A DNA stretch of 64,000 nt from an uncultured Dehalococcoidia bacterium. Its GTDB lineage: Bacteria > Chloroflexota > Dehalococcoidia > Lucifugimonadales > UBA3495. Positions 50,911 to 58,894 of this stretch are shown here, piece after piece. Where the stretch lies: contig OX638345.1 of assembly GCA_951813535.1 (NCBI GenBank), forward strand, positions 4,270,608 through 4,334,607, written 5' to 3'. The translations under genes and the position numbers were made by a program. Under the pieces are notes generated by a model. The model searched no databases. It was not told the DNA's origin and saw only the letters and a program-made list of their open reading frames with translations. Positions within the stretch are counted from its first letter, which is position 1. Each line of letters opens with the position of its first letter.

Positions 50911-52071
50911 ATGAAATTCGGCCTGGCCTACGAAATGCAGCGTCCCGAACTGGACGATCACGCCGTCATCGAGGAAACCATCGAGCAGGTCTGCCTGGCC
51001 GACGAGATGGGCTTCGATTATGTCTGGTTCGTGGAGCATCACTTCCTCACCACCTTCAGCATGTCGCCCTGCCCCGAGGTCATCTTCGGCGCCCTCAGCC
51101 GCCTCACCAAGCGCATCCGCCTGGGCTTCGGCGTGGTCATCCTGCCCTATCATCATCCCGTCCGCGTCGCCGAGCGCGTCGCCATGGTCGACCACCTCAC
51201 CAACGGCCGCGTCGACATGGGCACCGGCCGCAGCGCCGCCTACGAGCAGACCGGCATGGGCATCGACCCTCGCGACACCCGCGAGATGTGGGAGGAATCC
51301 CTCAGGATGATCCCCCAGATCTGGGATTCCGACTACTTCGAGTGGGAGGGCAAGTACTGGAACGTCCCGCCGCGCCAGGTCCTACCCAAGCCCTACCAGC
51401 AGCCCCATCCGCCCATCTGGGTCGCTGCCCTCCAGCCGGCAACCTACGAGCTGGCCGCCCAGCGCGGCATCGGCGTCATGGCCCTGGGCGTCAGCGCCCC
51501 CTCGGTGCTGGAGCCCCACATCGCCACCTACCGCGAGAACATCAAGAAGGCCCAGCCCGTGGGCCGGTTCGTCAACAACCAATGGCTCAGCTCGGTGTTT
51601 GGCCTTTGCGGACCCGACAACAGCGCCACCCGACAGCTCTGCACCGACTCCCTCAAGACCTTCTTCGGCCCCGGTCGTCCCTACGTCCAGGACCAGAAGG
51701 ACGTCTACGCCCGCCTGCTTGACCAGTGGGGCGGCATCCCCGAGCATCTGGAGCAGAACTTCTCCCGCTACGTCGACGTGCCCCCGGACTCCGCTGACAG
51801 CAATGGCGAGGCGGCGGACGGCGGTGTCGACCTGTCCGGCGGAACCGCCCTGGCCCAGAAGATCTGGGAGGAGTTCGACGCCGACACCCTAGCCGAGCGC
51901 GGCGTCATCGTCGCCGGCGACCCCGACAGCTGCATCAAGGCCGCCAAGATGCACGAGGCCACCGGCGTCGACCAGCTCCAATTCCTCATGGCCACCGAGA
52001 CCGTCGCTCACGACAAGGTCATGGAATCCATCGAAATGTTCGGCAAGCACGTCTTCCCGGCATTCAAGTAA
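50911..52071 (+). CDS. LLM class flavin-dependent oxidoreductase
   Basis: 386 residues. FDYVWFVEHHFLTTF near 35, IRLGFGVVILPYHHPVRVAER near 69, TNGRVDMGTGRSAAYEQTGMG near 95, and QQPHPPIWVAALQPATYELAA near 167. It carries an insertion near 280-320 (EHLEQNFSRYVDVPPDS ... DGGVDLSGG) not seen in the other four LLM proteins here. Substrate unknown. RBS AAGGGAG lies 11 bp before ATG 50911. Confidence 0.92.
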   Translation: MKFGLAYEMQRPELDDHAVIEETIEQVCLADEMGFDYVWFVEHHFLTTFSMSPCPEVIFGALSRLTKRIRLGFGVVILPYHHPVRVAERVAMVDHLTNGRVDMGTGRSAAYEQTGMGIDPRDTREMWEESLRMIPQIWDSDYFEWEGKYWNVPPRQVLPKPYQQPHPPIWVAALQPATYELAAQRGIGVMALGVSAPSVLEPHIATYRENIKKAQPVGRFVNNQWLSSVFGLCGPDNSATRQLCTDSLKTFFGPGRPYVQDQKDVYARLLDQWGGIPEHLEQNFSRYVDVPPDSADSNGEAADGGVDLSGGTALAQKIWEEFDADTLAERGVIVAGDPDSCIKAAKMHEATGVDQLQFLMATETVAHDKVMESIEMFGKHVFPAFK

Positions 52072-52151
52072 TGCCGTCCAGAGACGCCGGAAGGTGTGCT
52101 ACGCTGTAATAACCGGCGGCGTCCGCCGGTCATCATCAGAGACAGTACAGA

Positions 52152-53102
52152 ATGACTACTATTGCCCCTGAACTCAACCTGCCCCCGGATCACCCGCTGC
52201 GGCAGATCCTCGATACCATCGCCGCGCATCCTGAGGTGCGCGAGCCGGTGCTGCGCGTCCTGCTTACCGAGGACTTCCTGGCTCTGCCGGCGCGGGCGGA
52301 TGCGCTAACGGAGCAGGTGCAGGGGTTGCGAGAAGAATTTGGCGGCTTTCGCGAGGAAACCCGCCAGCAGTTCCTCGCTGTCCACGAGCGCATTGACGAA
52401 ACCAATCACTCTCTGGGTGAGCGCATTGACGACACCAATCGTTCCCTGGGTGAGCGCATCGACGAAACCAATCGCTCTCTGGGTGAGCGCATCGACGAAA
52501 CCAATCGCTCTCTGGGTGAGCGCATCGACGAAACCAATCGCTCTCTGGGTGAGCGCATCGACGAAACCAATCGCTCTCTGGGTGAGCGCATCGACGAAAC
52601 CAATCGCTCTCTGGGCGAGCGCATCGACGAAAGCCGCCGAGACGTCATCAGTCAAATAAACGGTTCCATCGGGCGGTTGCGCGGCGAGACCTACGAAAGG
52701 AAGTGCGCCGAGAAGCTTGACACCATCCTGGTTGACCACTTCCGCTATGCCGTAGAGTATGATCGGACCGCGATTATCGACCGGCTGGTTCAGGCGCGCC
52801 ATGACCGCCTGATCAGCCGCGCGGAATACCTTGACGCACGCAGCGTTGACATCGTCGCTCAGGAAAAAGCTGGCTACGACGAGGACCAGCACCTGGCCGC
52901 CGTCGAGGTATCGATCACCTTCAATCGGGACGATTTGGAAACGGCTGCCCGACGGGCCGCGATAGTCGGCCGGGTTTTTGGTCTCAGAACAGACGCCTTT
53001 GTCGCAACCAACGGCGCCTGGCCTGATGAAGTAAACGAAGTAGCTCGACAGTTGGGCGTCACTATCGTCCGGCATTTCCTGCCGGAATTCGCCGCGGAAT
53101 AG
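52152..53102 (+). CDS. Coiled-coil protein with hendecad repeats and nuclease-like C-terminus
   Basis: 316 residues. Helical N-terminus, then eight ERID(E/D)(T/S) starts of an 11-residue repeat (ERIDETNRSLG) from about 79 to 160, and a C-terminal alpha/beta domain: VEYDRTAIIDRLVQARHDRL, HLAAVEVSITFNRDDLETAARRAA, and NEVARQLGVTIVRHFLPEF. The C-terminal half is related to the gene at 27686. The D...AVEVS pattern might be a PD-(D/E)XK remnant. The repeat should form a right-handed-tending coiled coil whose length can vary by slippage. Confidence 0.65.
   Translation: MTTIAPELNLPPDHPLRQILDTIAAHPEVREPVLRVLLTEDFLALPARADALTEQVQGLREEFGGFREETRQQFLAVHERIDETNHSLGERIDDTNRSLGERIDETNRSLGERIDETNRSLGERIDETNRSLGERIDETNRSLGERIDETNRSLGERIDESRRDVISQINGSIGRLRGETYERKCAEKLDTILVDHFRYAVEYDRTAIIDRLVQARHDRLISRAEYLDARSVDIVAQEKAGYDEDQHLAAVEVSITFNRDDLETAARRAAIVGRVFGLRTDAFVATNGAWPDEVNEVARQLGVTIVRHFLPEFAAE
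52385..52640. repeat. 33-bp tandem repeat, about 7.5 units
   Basis: GAGCGCATCGACGAAACCAA followed by TCGCTCTCTGGGT, 33 bp, repeated in frame. The first two units and the last partial unit have diverged; the middle five are almost identical, so expansion is recent. There are no spacers, so this is not CRISPR. Confidence 0.92.
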
Positions 53103-53300
53103 TCCAACTGCTCAAGGCTTCGATAGTGCCCGATGGTTGTTCCGATGACTTCTGCCACACCCGAACACGGTCGTCGTCCGTTTAAAAATTAGACGATCTT
53201 TATTTTCAATTGATTTGCGCCGACGAGCTCTATCGGGTTACCTACGATTGGTTTGACTGCGCGATAGTCGTCAGCAGTAAGGAAACCGTTGCGCTGTTAC

Positions 53301-53459
53301 GCGGCGCGCCGCGCAGAGGTAATAAGTCGGGTGATGGGCTGCCGGACCGACGCTTTCGTAGTCACTCATCACGAGTGGCCAGTTGATGCAAATGAAGTCG
53401 CCCGGCAACTGGGCGTGACCATCGTCAAGCACGAGGCTCCCGAGTTTGAAACTGCGTAG
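53301..53459 (+). pseudogene. 3' remnant of a third coiled-coil/nuclease-like paralogue
   Basis: 53 codons ending in TAG at 53457 read AARRAEVISRV, RTDAFVVTHHEWPVDANEVA, RQLGVTIVKHEAPEF. They line up with residues about 258-316 of the intact neighbour (AARRAAIVGRV, RTDAFVATN, NEVARQLGVTIVRH). No start or upstream domain survives. It is a decayed tandem copy. Confidence 0.75.
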
Positions 53460-53481
53460 GGGCGACCGTTCCGGTCGCCCC
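53459..53481. repeat. Inverted repeat GGGGCGACCG / CGGTCGCCCC
   Basis: Perfect 10-bp arms (53459-53468 and 53472-53481) with a TTC loop. Related to the 1184 palindrome in its AGGGGCGA edge only. It lies at the end of the remnant gene and 41 bp from the convergent LLM stop. Confidence 0.7.
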
Positions 53482-53522
53482 CATCCTATGCCATCGGTTG
53501 CCAATCAGCCCGTCACGCCGGC

Positions 53523-54608
53523 TCACCCCGTCAAATCGCTCACCCGCGGCGCCACCTCCTCGGCGATCAGCCGCAGGCAGTCCATCTCCCACTGGTGGTC
53601 GTCCGGATCCTGCGTGATGCACAGCAGGTGCCCGAACCCGCCGACGCCATCGTAAAGCTGCCGGATCCGCTGGGCGCACTCGTCCGGATCGCCCACGATC
53701 CAGATGTTCTCCATCATGTAGTCGACGGTCAGGTCGTCGTCGCTCATATTCGGGTCGATCTTGGTGGCTTGGATCAGCCCCGACCCCAACCGGTTGGGCA
53801 GCTGATGCTGCAGGTAGTTGCGTCCCAACACTGCGTAGGCCCGTTCCCTCGCCTCCTCGCTGGTCTCCGCCACGAACACGTCCCGTCCGATGCGCCAGTC
53901 GGAGCGGCTGGCCTCCCGGCCGGCCTCGGCGGCGGCATCTTCCACCGTGGTCCAGTGGTCCGCCAGGTACTGCGGCGCCAGGTTGCTGCTGCTCATGGGA
54001 ATGTAGCCCTCGCGTCCGGCGACCCGGATGCTGCTGCTTCCGATGGACGTGGCGGCCACGCCGATGGGCGGGTGCGGCTGTTGCAGCGGCTTCATGTGCA
54101 GCCCCCGCTCCAGCACCGGGTCCAGCTCCGGCGCCTCGATGTCGAAGAACTCCCCGTGATACGAGAACTGCCCCTCCGACGCCCACAGGCTCAACACGAC
54201 GTCCAGCACTTCGGCGGCCCGCCGTCGCACGTCGTCGCCCTGGCTCGGGTCCATTCCGAAAAGCTGCAGGTCGGTGGGTATCGCCCGGTGCCCGATGCCC
54301 CAGTACAGCCGGCCCCGCGTCAGATGGTCCAGCATGGCGATCCGGTGCGCCAGCTCGATGGGGTTGTGGATGGGCAGCAGCGTCACCCCCGTGGCCAGCC
54401 GGATGTTCTCCGTCATGGCCGAAGCCTTGGCGATCAGCAGGTCCGGGAACGGCGCATTCTCCCAGCGCTCGGTGAGGTGCTCGCCGATCCACGCCTCGTG
54501 GAACCCCAGCCGGTCGGCCTCCTGCAGCAGGTCAAGGTCCCGGTCGTAGGAATCGGCGTAGGAACGGTGCGGCGGATGCAGCGGCATCATGAACAGGCCG
54601 AATTGCAT
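53523..54608 (-). CDS. LLM class flavin-dependent oxidoreductase
   Basis: 361 residues. MQFGLFMMPLHPPHRSY at the start, FHEAWIGEHLTERWE near 35, IRLATGVTLLPIHNPIELAHR near 69, TRGRLYWGIGHRAIPTDLQLFG near 95, and QQPHPPIGVAATSIGSSSIR near 175, WIVGDPDECAQRIRQLY near 305. Substrate unknown. RBS AAGGAGT lies before ATG 54608. Upstream lies the ATPase-nuclease pair on the same strand, 66 bp away. Confidence 0.92.
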   Translation of the reverse strand: MQFGLFMMPLHPPHRSYADSYDRDLDLLQEADRLGFHEAWIGEHLTERWENAPFPDLLIAKASAMTENIRLATGVTLLPIHNPIELAHRIAMLDHLTRGRLYWGIGHRAIPTDLQLFGMDPSQGDDVRRRAAEVLDVVLSLWASEGQFSYHGEFFDIEAPELDPVLERGLHMKPLQQPHPPIGVAATSIGSSSIRVAGREGYIPMSSSNLAPQYLADHWTTVEDAAAEAGREASRSDWRIGRDVFVAETSEEARERAYAVLGRNYLQHQLPNRLGSGLIQATKIDPNMSDDDLTVDYMMENIWIVGDPDECAQRIRQLYDGVGGFGHLLCITQDPDDHQWEMDCLRLIAEEVAPRVSDLTG

Positions 54609-54674
54609 GTCTGACTCCTTGTCTCGGTTGGTTCCGCCAGAATAACCCAGCGCGCCATCTGCGGCAAACGGACG

Positions 54675-55178
54675 CTACAGCAGCCGCCGTACCGGGTAAT
54701 CGGGAAAGTTCCGGTTCCAAGCGTCGATGTTGAACACGCCGCAGCCGCTGACAAGCGGTCTGGTCCAAGTCACCGAACTCGGCAACTGCAACGGCAGAAT
54801 GCGCTCCAGAGCATTAGTCCGGCGCAGCATATCCCCGGAGCTCAAATCGTGCTGAGCAATCAGTACCAGATAGTAAATCGCTTTGTCTGCCCAGCCAGAC
54901 GCCCATTCGTACAGAAACGAATCACGGTACTTGTACTTTAACTCTTCGTCACGCTGGCCCTCTTCAAAGCTTCTCAAAAACTCGGCGCGAGCTTGCCGCG
55001 GTATATCGGGAGCATCTGGGTCTTTGAACTCGATGAACAAATAGTGATCAGGAAATTCGAGGATGAAATCCACCGCTTTCATACAATGACTGAGCCCGTG
55101 GCCGTCATCGTCGAACTTGCGAGCGTTCACCGCGCCCTGAATCGAAATTTGTAGATTGCCCTCCGTAAGCGCGATCAT
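54675..55178 (-). CDS. PD-(D/E)XK nuclease-like protein paired with an AAA ATPase
   Basis: 167 residues. E6 (TEGNLQISIQGA), then A-V-D37-FILEFPDHYLFI-E50-F-K52, the D-x(n)-E-x-K signature of the PD-(D/E)XK fold. A helical second half follows (AEFLRSFEEGQRDEELKYKYRD). ATG 55178 overlaps the ATPase stop by 4 bp (ATGA). With its ATPase partner it forms a compact two-gene unit of the kind often found in phage defence; that role is inferred. No family name recognised. AT-richer than its neighbours. Confidence 0.75.
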   Translation of the reverse strand: MIALTEGNLQISIQGAVNARKFDDDGHGLSHCMKAVDFILEFPDHYLFIEFKDPDAPDIPRQARAEFLRSFEEGQRDEELKYKYRDSFLYEWASGWADKAIYYLVLIAQHDLSSGDMLRRTNALERILPLQLPSSVTWTRPLVSGCGVFNIDAWNRNFPDYPVRRLL

Positions 55179-56182
55179 CGCTTCAATCCGCCCAGGCTCC
55201 GCTGGATCTGACGGTCGTAAAGGTCGTCAAAAGCCTCGTCAATCGCGTTGGGGTGTATGTCCAGGTAACTTCCAGTACTGCGGCACCCTATCTCGCCGTC
55301 CTCATCCCGGTACAGCGAATGGAACGCCACCACGTCCTCCTCCGTCATCTGCAGGTCCAGCTCCTTGAGGATCACGTAGTCATGCGTCGCAAAGAATACC
55401 TGCACCCCCGCCCGCTGCAACTCCAGCAGCACCTCGATCACCACGCGAAACATCTTGGGGTTCAGGTTGGCCTCCGGCTCATCCCAGAAAAGCACCGACC
55501 CTTTCTGCAAAGTCCCATTCCGTATCAACAGCCACAGTAACCCCAGCTTCCGCCACCCCTCCGCCAGCAGGGTGAACTCGAGGTTGCCCTGCTCATTGCT
55601 CAGGAAGAACTCCTCGCCGCTGACCGTAACCTTGCCACCGATCACGTACTCTAGATTTTCAAGCAATTGTTGGTGGGCGTCATCGGTCAGTTCACGCAGA
55701 GCAGGGAGGTTTGCCCGAAGCAAAATATCCCGATAAACCTCTTCAAAATGAACTTCGCGCGCTTCGTAAAGCGACAAAAACCCTGGCGCGTTTGCCAGCA
55801 TGTTTTTCGCTGGGATGTAAACGCTTTTCATATCCGGTCTTTGCGGGTCCGTCGGTGTGGTTGCGTATCTCGTGTCACGTCCAGTCAAAGAGCAACGAAC
55901 GTGCCACACGCCTACGTGGACTTCGACAGATCCTCCAACTGCCTCATACCCCTGCCGGACCAATCGCCCACTCGCGCGACCCGAGGGAAGGAACACCCCA
56001 ACCAACTTTTGGGCGAGGGACCTGTCTTCTGTGCCGTAGTTACACGCCGCATAGCACGCCTTCATCAAGTGAGTCTTCCCCGTCCCGTTCGCACCAACCA
56101 GCGCATTGATGCCGGGCGAAAACTCCACCTCCAAGTCCTTGAAGGCGGTGAAATTCTTCAACTTTATCTTCGTAACAGGCAT
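55175..56182 (-). CDS. AAA family (AAA15/SMC-like) ATPase
   Basis: 335 residues. KIKLKNFTAFKDLEVEFSPGINALVGANGTGKTH: Walker A G30-x4-G35-K36-T37. LLAEGWRKLGLLWLL near 206 takes the ABC-signature place. Walker B VLFWDEPEANLNP with D234-E235, and the H-loop FFATHDY with H267. Residues 60-200 form the insertion expected for OLD-like ATPases, but no TOPRIM domain follows. ATG 56182 matches the family start; an upstream in-frame extension has none. Coupled by ATGA overlap to the nuclease gene. Confidence 0.88.
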   Translation of the reverse strand: MPVTKIKLKNFTAFKDLEVEFSPGINALVGANGTGKTHLMKACYAACNYGTEDRSLAQKLVGVFLPSGRASGRLVRQGYEAVGGSVEVHVGVWHVRCSLTGRDTRYATTPTDPQRPDMKSVYIPAKNMLANAPGFLSLYEAREVHFEEVYRDILLRANLPALRELTDDAHQQLLENLEYVIGGKVTVSGEEFFLSNEQGNLEFTLLAEGWRKLGLLWLLIRNGTLQKGSVLFWDEPEANLNPKMFRVVIEVLLELQRAGVQVFFATHDYVILKELDLQMTEEDVVAFHSLYRDEDGEIGCRSTGSYLDIHPNAIDEAFDDLYDRQIQRSLGGLKR

Positions 56183-56318
56183 GGTGCTTCCTCGTAGTAT
56201 CGGGCCCTTTTCGATGCTAGTCCTGCCCTCCGCCAACTGTCAAACCGGCCCATGCCGCCCTCAAGACCCCCGTGTATAATCGATTCATCTCCCGAATAAA
56301 CACCGCAGGTTCACACCC

Positions 56319-57152
56319 ATGCCCTTCTTCAAACGCCGCCCCGGCATCGCCGTCGTCGAAATGCACGGCGTCATCGGCGCCGCCATCAAGGAACCCGACT
56401 ACTCGCGCATCCTCGAGCGCGTCGCCAACAACCGCAAGATCGGCGCCCTGGTGCTGGACATCGACTCCCCAGGCGGCTCGGCCACCGCCAGCGACCTGAT
56501 CTACGAGAACGTCCGCCGCGTCGCGCAGCGCAAACCCGTGGTCGCCTACATTCGCGGCCTGGGCGCATCCGGCGGATACTACATCGCCTGCGGAGCCGGA
56601 ACCATCATGGCCTCCCGCGCCGCCCTGGTGGGCTCCATCGGCGTGATCTACATGCGCCCCATTGTCGAGCAGTTGCTGAGCAAGGTCGGCGTGGAGATCT
56701 CCATCTTCAAGGGCGGACGCCTCAAGGATATGTCCGGCTTCTGGCGCCATCCCACCGACGAGGAAGCGGACAAGTTCCAGGACCTCATCGGCCAGATCTA
56801 TTCCCTGTTCGTGTCCGTCGTCTCCGACAGCCGCAATATGACCACGGAAGAGGCGACCGACCTCGCCACTGGCGAACTCTTCACCGCCCCTTCCGCGCGC
56901 GAGCGCCGCCTCATCGACCGCACAGGCAATTTCGACGACGCCGTCGCCGAGGCCATGCGCCTCAGCGGCGCCCGTCGCAGGATACGCAGATTCCGACCCA
57001 AGCGCCCGTTTATGGAACGGCTCAGCCCCTTCCGTGGGTCCACCGCTCAGTGGCGCGCCCTGTCCGGCCTAGCCGCGATGGCCTCCGGCGGCATCTACAT
57101 GCTGGAACCCGGGTTCTTGGGATACGGCCTGACCCACACCGGCGACGACTGA
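56319..57152 (+). CDS. S49 family signal peptide peptidase (SppA-like)
   Basis: 277 residues. IAVVEMHGVIGA at 10-21, VLDIDSPGGSATAS at 45-58, nucleophile S84 in RGLGASGGYYIACGA, and the general-base lysine K136 in KGGRLKDMS. Digests leftover signal peptides or membrane fragments. No N-terminal membrane segment, but a hydrophobic C-terminal stretch (AMASGGIYMLEPGFLGYGL) near 250-270. Divergent from the ATPase-nuclease pair. Convergent with mazG, 9 bp apart. Confidence 0.92.
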   Translation: MPFFKRRPGIAVVEMHGVIGAAIKEPDYSRILERVANNRKIGALVLDIDSPGGSATASDLIYENVRRVAQRKPVVAYIRGLGASGGYYIACGAGTIMASRAALVGSIGVIYMRPIVEQLLSKVGVEISIFKGGRLKDMSGFWRHPTDEEADKFQDLIGQIYSLFVSVVSDSRNMTTEEATDLATGELFTAPSARERRLIDRTGNFDDAVAEAMRLSGARRRIRRFRPKRPFMERLSPFRGSTAQWRALSGLAAMASGGIYMLEPGFLGYGLTHTGDD

Positions 57153-57161
57153 GCCGCGCCC

Positions 57162-57986
57162 CTACCCTTCGGCCGCCTTGGCCTCCTGCCACAGCGCTTC
57201 CTTGTCGTCCAGCGGCAGCGCGGTAAAGTCCTGCTCTCGTTCCGACGCCAGCCGTTCCATAGCCTGGTAGCGGTTCCGGAACTTGCCGTTGGCCTGCCGC
57301 AGTGCATCCTCCGCATGGATGCCCGACCAGCGCGCCAGGTTCACCAGCGCGAACAGCACGTCGCCGAACTCGTCCAGCCGTTCCTCCGGCGTCCCGGCTG
57401 CCCGGAACTCTCCGATCTCTTCCACCAGTTTGTCCAGAACGCCATCCACCTCGTCCCAGTCGAACCCAAAGCGCGCCGCCCGGTCCTGCATGAGCTGAGC
57501 GGCGGTGAGCGCCGGCAACGCCGCCGGCACGCTGTCCATCGCCGACGGCTCCGGTTTGCCCGCCTCCCGCCTCTCCTCCGCCTTCAGCTGCTCCCAGTTG
57601 CGCTCCACCTGCCGCGCATCGGACGCGCTGCCGTCGGCGAACACGTGAGGATGCCGCCGGATCAGCTTGCGGTTGATCGCGGTCAGCACATCAGCGATGT
57701 CGAACTCTCCGGCCTGCCTGGCGATATCGGCGTGAAACGCCACCTGCACCAGGATATCCCCCAGCTCCTCGGCCAACTCCAGCGGTTCCCCGGCGTCGAT
57801 GGCCTCCAGGGTTTCGTAGCATTCTTCCAGCAGGTTGCGCTTCAGCGACTCGTGGGTCTGCTCGGCGTCCCACGGGCAACCGCCCGGCGCCCGGAGCCGC
57901 GCCACCACGTCGATCAGGGACTGGAACTCCCCAATGCGCTCTTCCGGTATCGGTGAGTTTGTCGGAGACGTAACATCGTTCTGCAT
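57162..57986 (-). CDS. mazG: Nucleoside triphosphate pyrophosphohydrolase MazG
   Basis: 274 residues, two MazG domains. APGGCPWDAEQTHESLKRNLLEECYE near 34-58 is the diagnostic start, LAEELGDILVQVAFH near 68 and a second LVEEIGEFRAAG then LDEFGDVLFALVNLARW near 190-225 hold the EExxE-type metal sites. Hydrolyses NTPs to NMP and PPi; house-cleaning. ATG 57986 agrees with the family start. Confidence 0.94.
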   Translation of the reverse strand: MQNDVTSPTNSPIPEERIGEFQSLIDVVARLRAPGGCPWDAEQTHESLKRNLLEECYETLEAIDAGEPLELAEELGDILVQVAFHADIARQAGEFDIADVLTAINRKLIRRHPHVFADGSASDARQVERNWEQLKAEERREAGKPEPSAMDSVPAALPALTAAQLMQDRAARFGFDWDEVDGVLDKLVEEIGEFRAAGTPEERLDEFGDVLFALVNLARWSGIHAEDALRQANGKFRNRYQAMERLASEREQDFTALPLDDKEALWQEAKAAEG

Positions 57987-58027
57987 AGTGACGCCAGTAT
58001 ATCCCACCCTCCATTCCCGCGCGTTCG

Positions 58028-58170
58028 CAGGGCCTGTGCAAAGTCGATTCCGGCGGCAAATGTCAGAATCAGAATTTACCGGATTTTGACATTTTCAGGA
58101 TGTTCATAAATCCCGAAAATCTTCTAATCCTGGCAATCCTGATTCTGACAATGACTTTGCACCAGCCCTG
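58028..58170. mobile_element. MITE-like element C (143 bp) with perfect 9-bp target duplication
   Basis: Left end CAGGGCCTGTGCAAAGTC (58028-58045) and inverted right end CAGGGCTGGTGCAAAGTC (58153-58170) match at 16 of 18 positions. Both flanks are GCGCGTTCG (58019-58027 and 58171-58179), an intact 9-bp duplication. The interior is AT-rich with GTCAGAATCAGAATTT and an inverted ATTCTGAC, unlike elements A and B. No coding capacity. Probably the youngest of the three. Confidence 0.85.
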
Positions 58171-58251
58171 GCGCGTTCGCCTCACGTTTGATAAGCCAAC
58201 TATCCTTCGGGTAATCTGTAATCGGTCGCAGCCCACCACCGGAGCCTCGTC

Positions 58252-58848
58252 ATGGCAACGAAACCCATCGTCACCGGCGCCCGCATATCCATCGCCGAGT
58301 TCCTGGACCTTCCCGACACGGAAGAACGGAACAAAATGGAACTGGACGACGGAGAGCTTTACATCATGCCCAGACCGCGACGTGAACACCAGTCGACGCT
58401 ATTCTGGTTGATCCGGCACATCGCGGATTACATTAGGAGATTCGCGGAGCCGCCTGCCGAAGCCTATCCCGACCTGGTGGTTGTGCTGTCCCGTAACCCG
58501 CGCCGGGTCTTGGTGCCGGACCTGACCATCATATTATCTGATCGCTCCGACATCTTTGTCGACGGTTGCGCCGAGGGGGCGCCCGACATCGTCGTGGAAA
58601 TCCTCTCCACCGACCGCAGCCGGGACCTTGATCGCAAGCGGCTACTCTATGCTGAGGCCGGCGTTTCCGAGTACTGGATCTTCGACCCTGAAAACGACAC
58701 GGCCCTTCTACTGGAATTCCGCGACGGCGATTACGTCTCCCGAGACCTCCTGAGCGCTTCCGACACCTTGACCACGCCCCGGCTGCCCGGCCTCGCCATT
58801 CCCTTGGCCGACGTGTTCCAACATCCCCAGCGCCCCGCCGATGCCTAA
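58252..58848 (+). CDS. Uma2 family protein, first of a tandem pair
   Basis: 198 residues. D90 (VLVPDLTIIL), E116 (PDIVVEILSTD) and K129 (DLDRKRLLYAEAGVSEYWIFDP). About 150 bp at the 5' end, including 20 bp before the ATG, are almost identical to the next gene (58873-59023); the middle differs and the 3' third converges again. GGAGCC before ATG 58252 is the likely RBS. Confidence 0.9.
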   Translation: MATKPIVTGARISIAEFLDLPDTEERNKMELDDGELYIMPRPRREHQSTLFWLIRHIADYIRRFAEPPAEAYPDLVVVLSRNPRRVLVPDLTIILSDRSDIFVDGCAEGAPDIVVEILSTDRSRDLDRKRLLYAEAGVSEYWIFDPENDTALLLEFRDGDYVSRDLLSASDTLTTPRLPGLAIPLADVFQHPQRPADA

Positions 58849-58894
58849 CCAACTCAGACACGAATCCCAGGAAGCCCACCACCGGAGCCTCGTC

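Noticed and set aside
52305-53075. A 256-codon minus-strand frame with ALTQRAIGFVD repeats
   Set aside because: It is the complement of the hendecad repeat; the plus-strand product has a paralogue at 27686.
53188-53292. Minus-strand fragment reading NGFLTADDYRAVKPIV and then GNPIELVGANQLKIKIV before a stop
   Set aside because: It looks protein-like, but is only about 34 codons long, begins after a stop codon with no start, and has no recognised family. It may be a remnant of an older gene; support is too thin to list.
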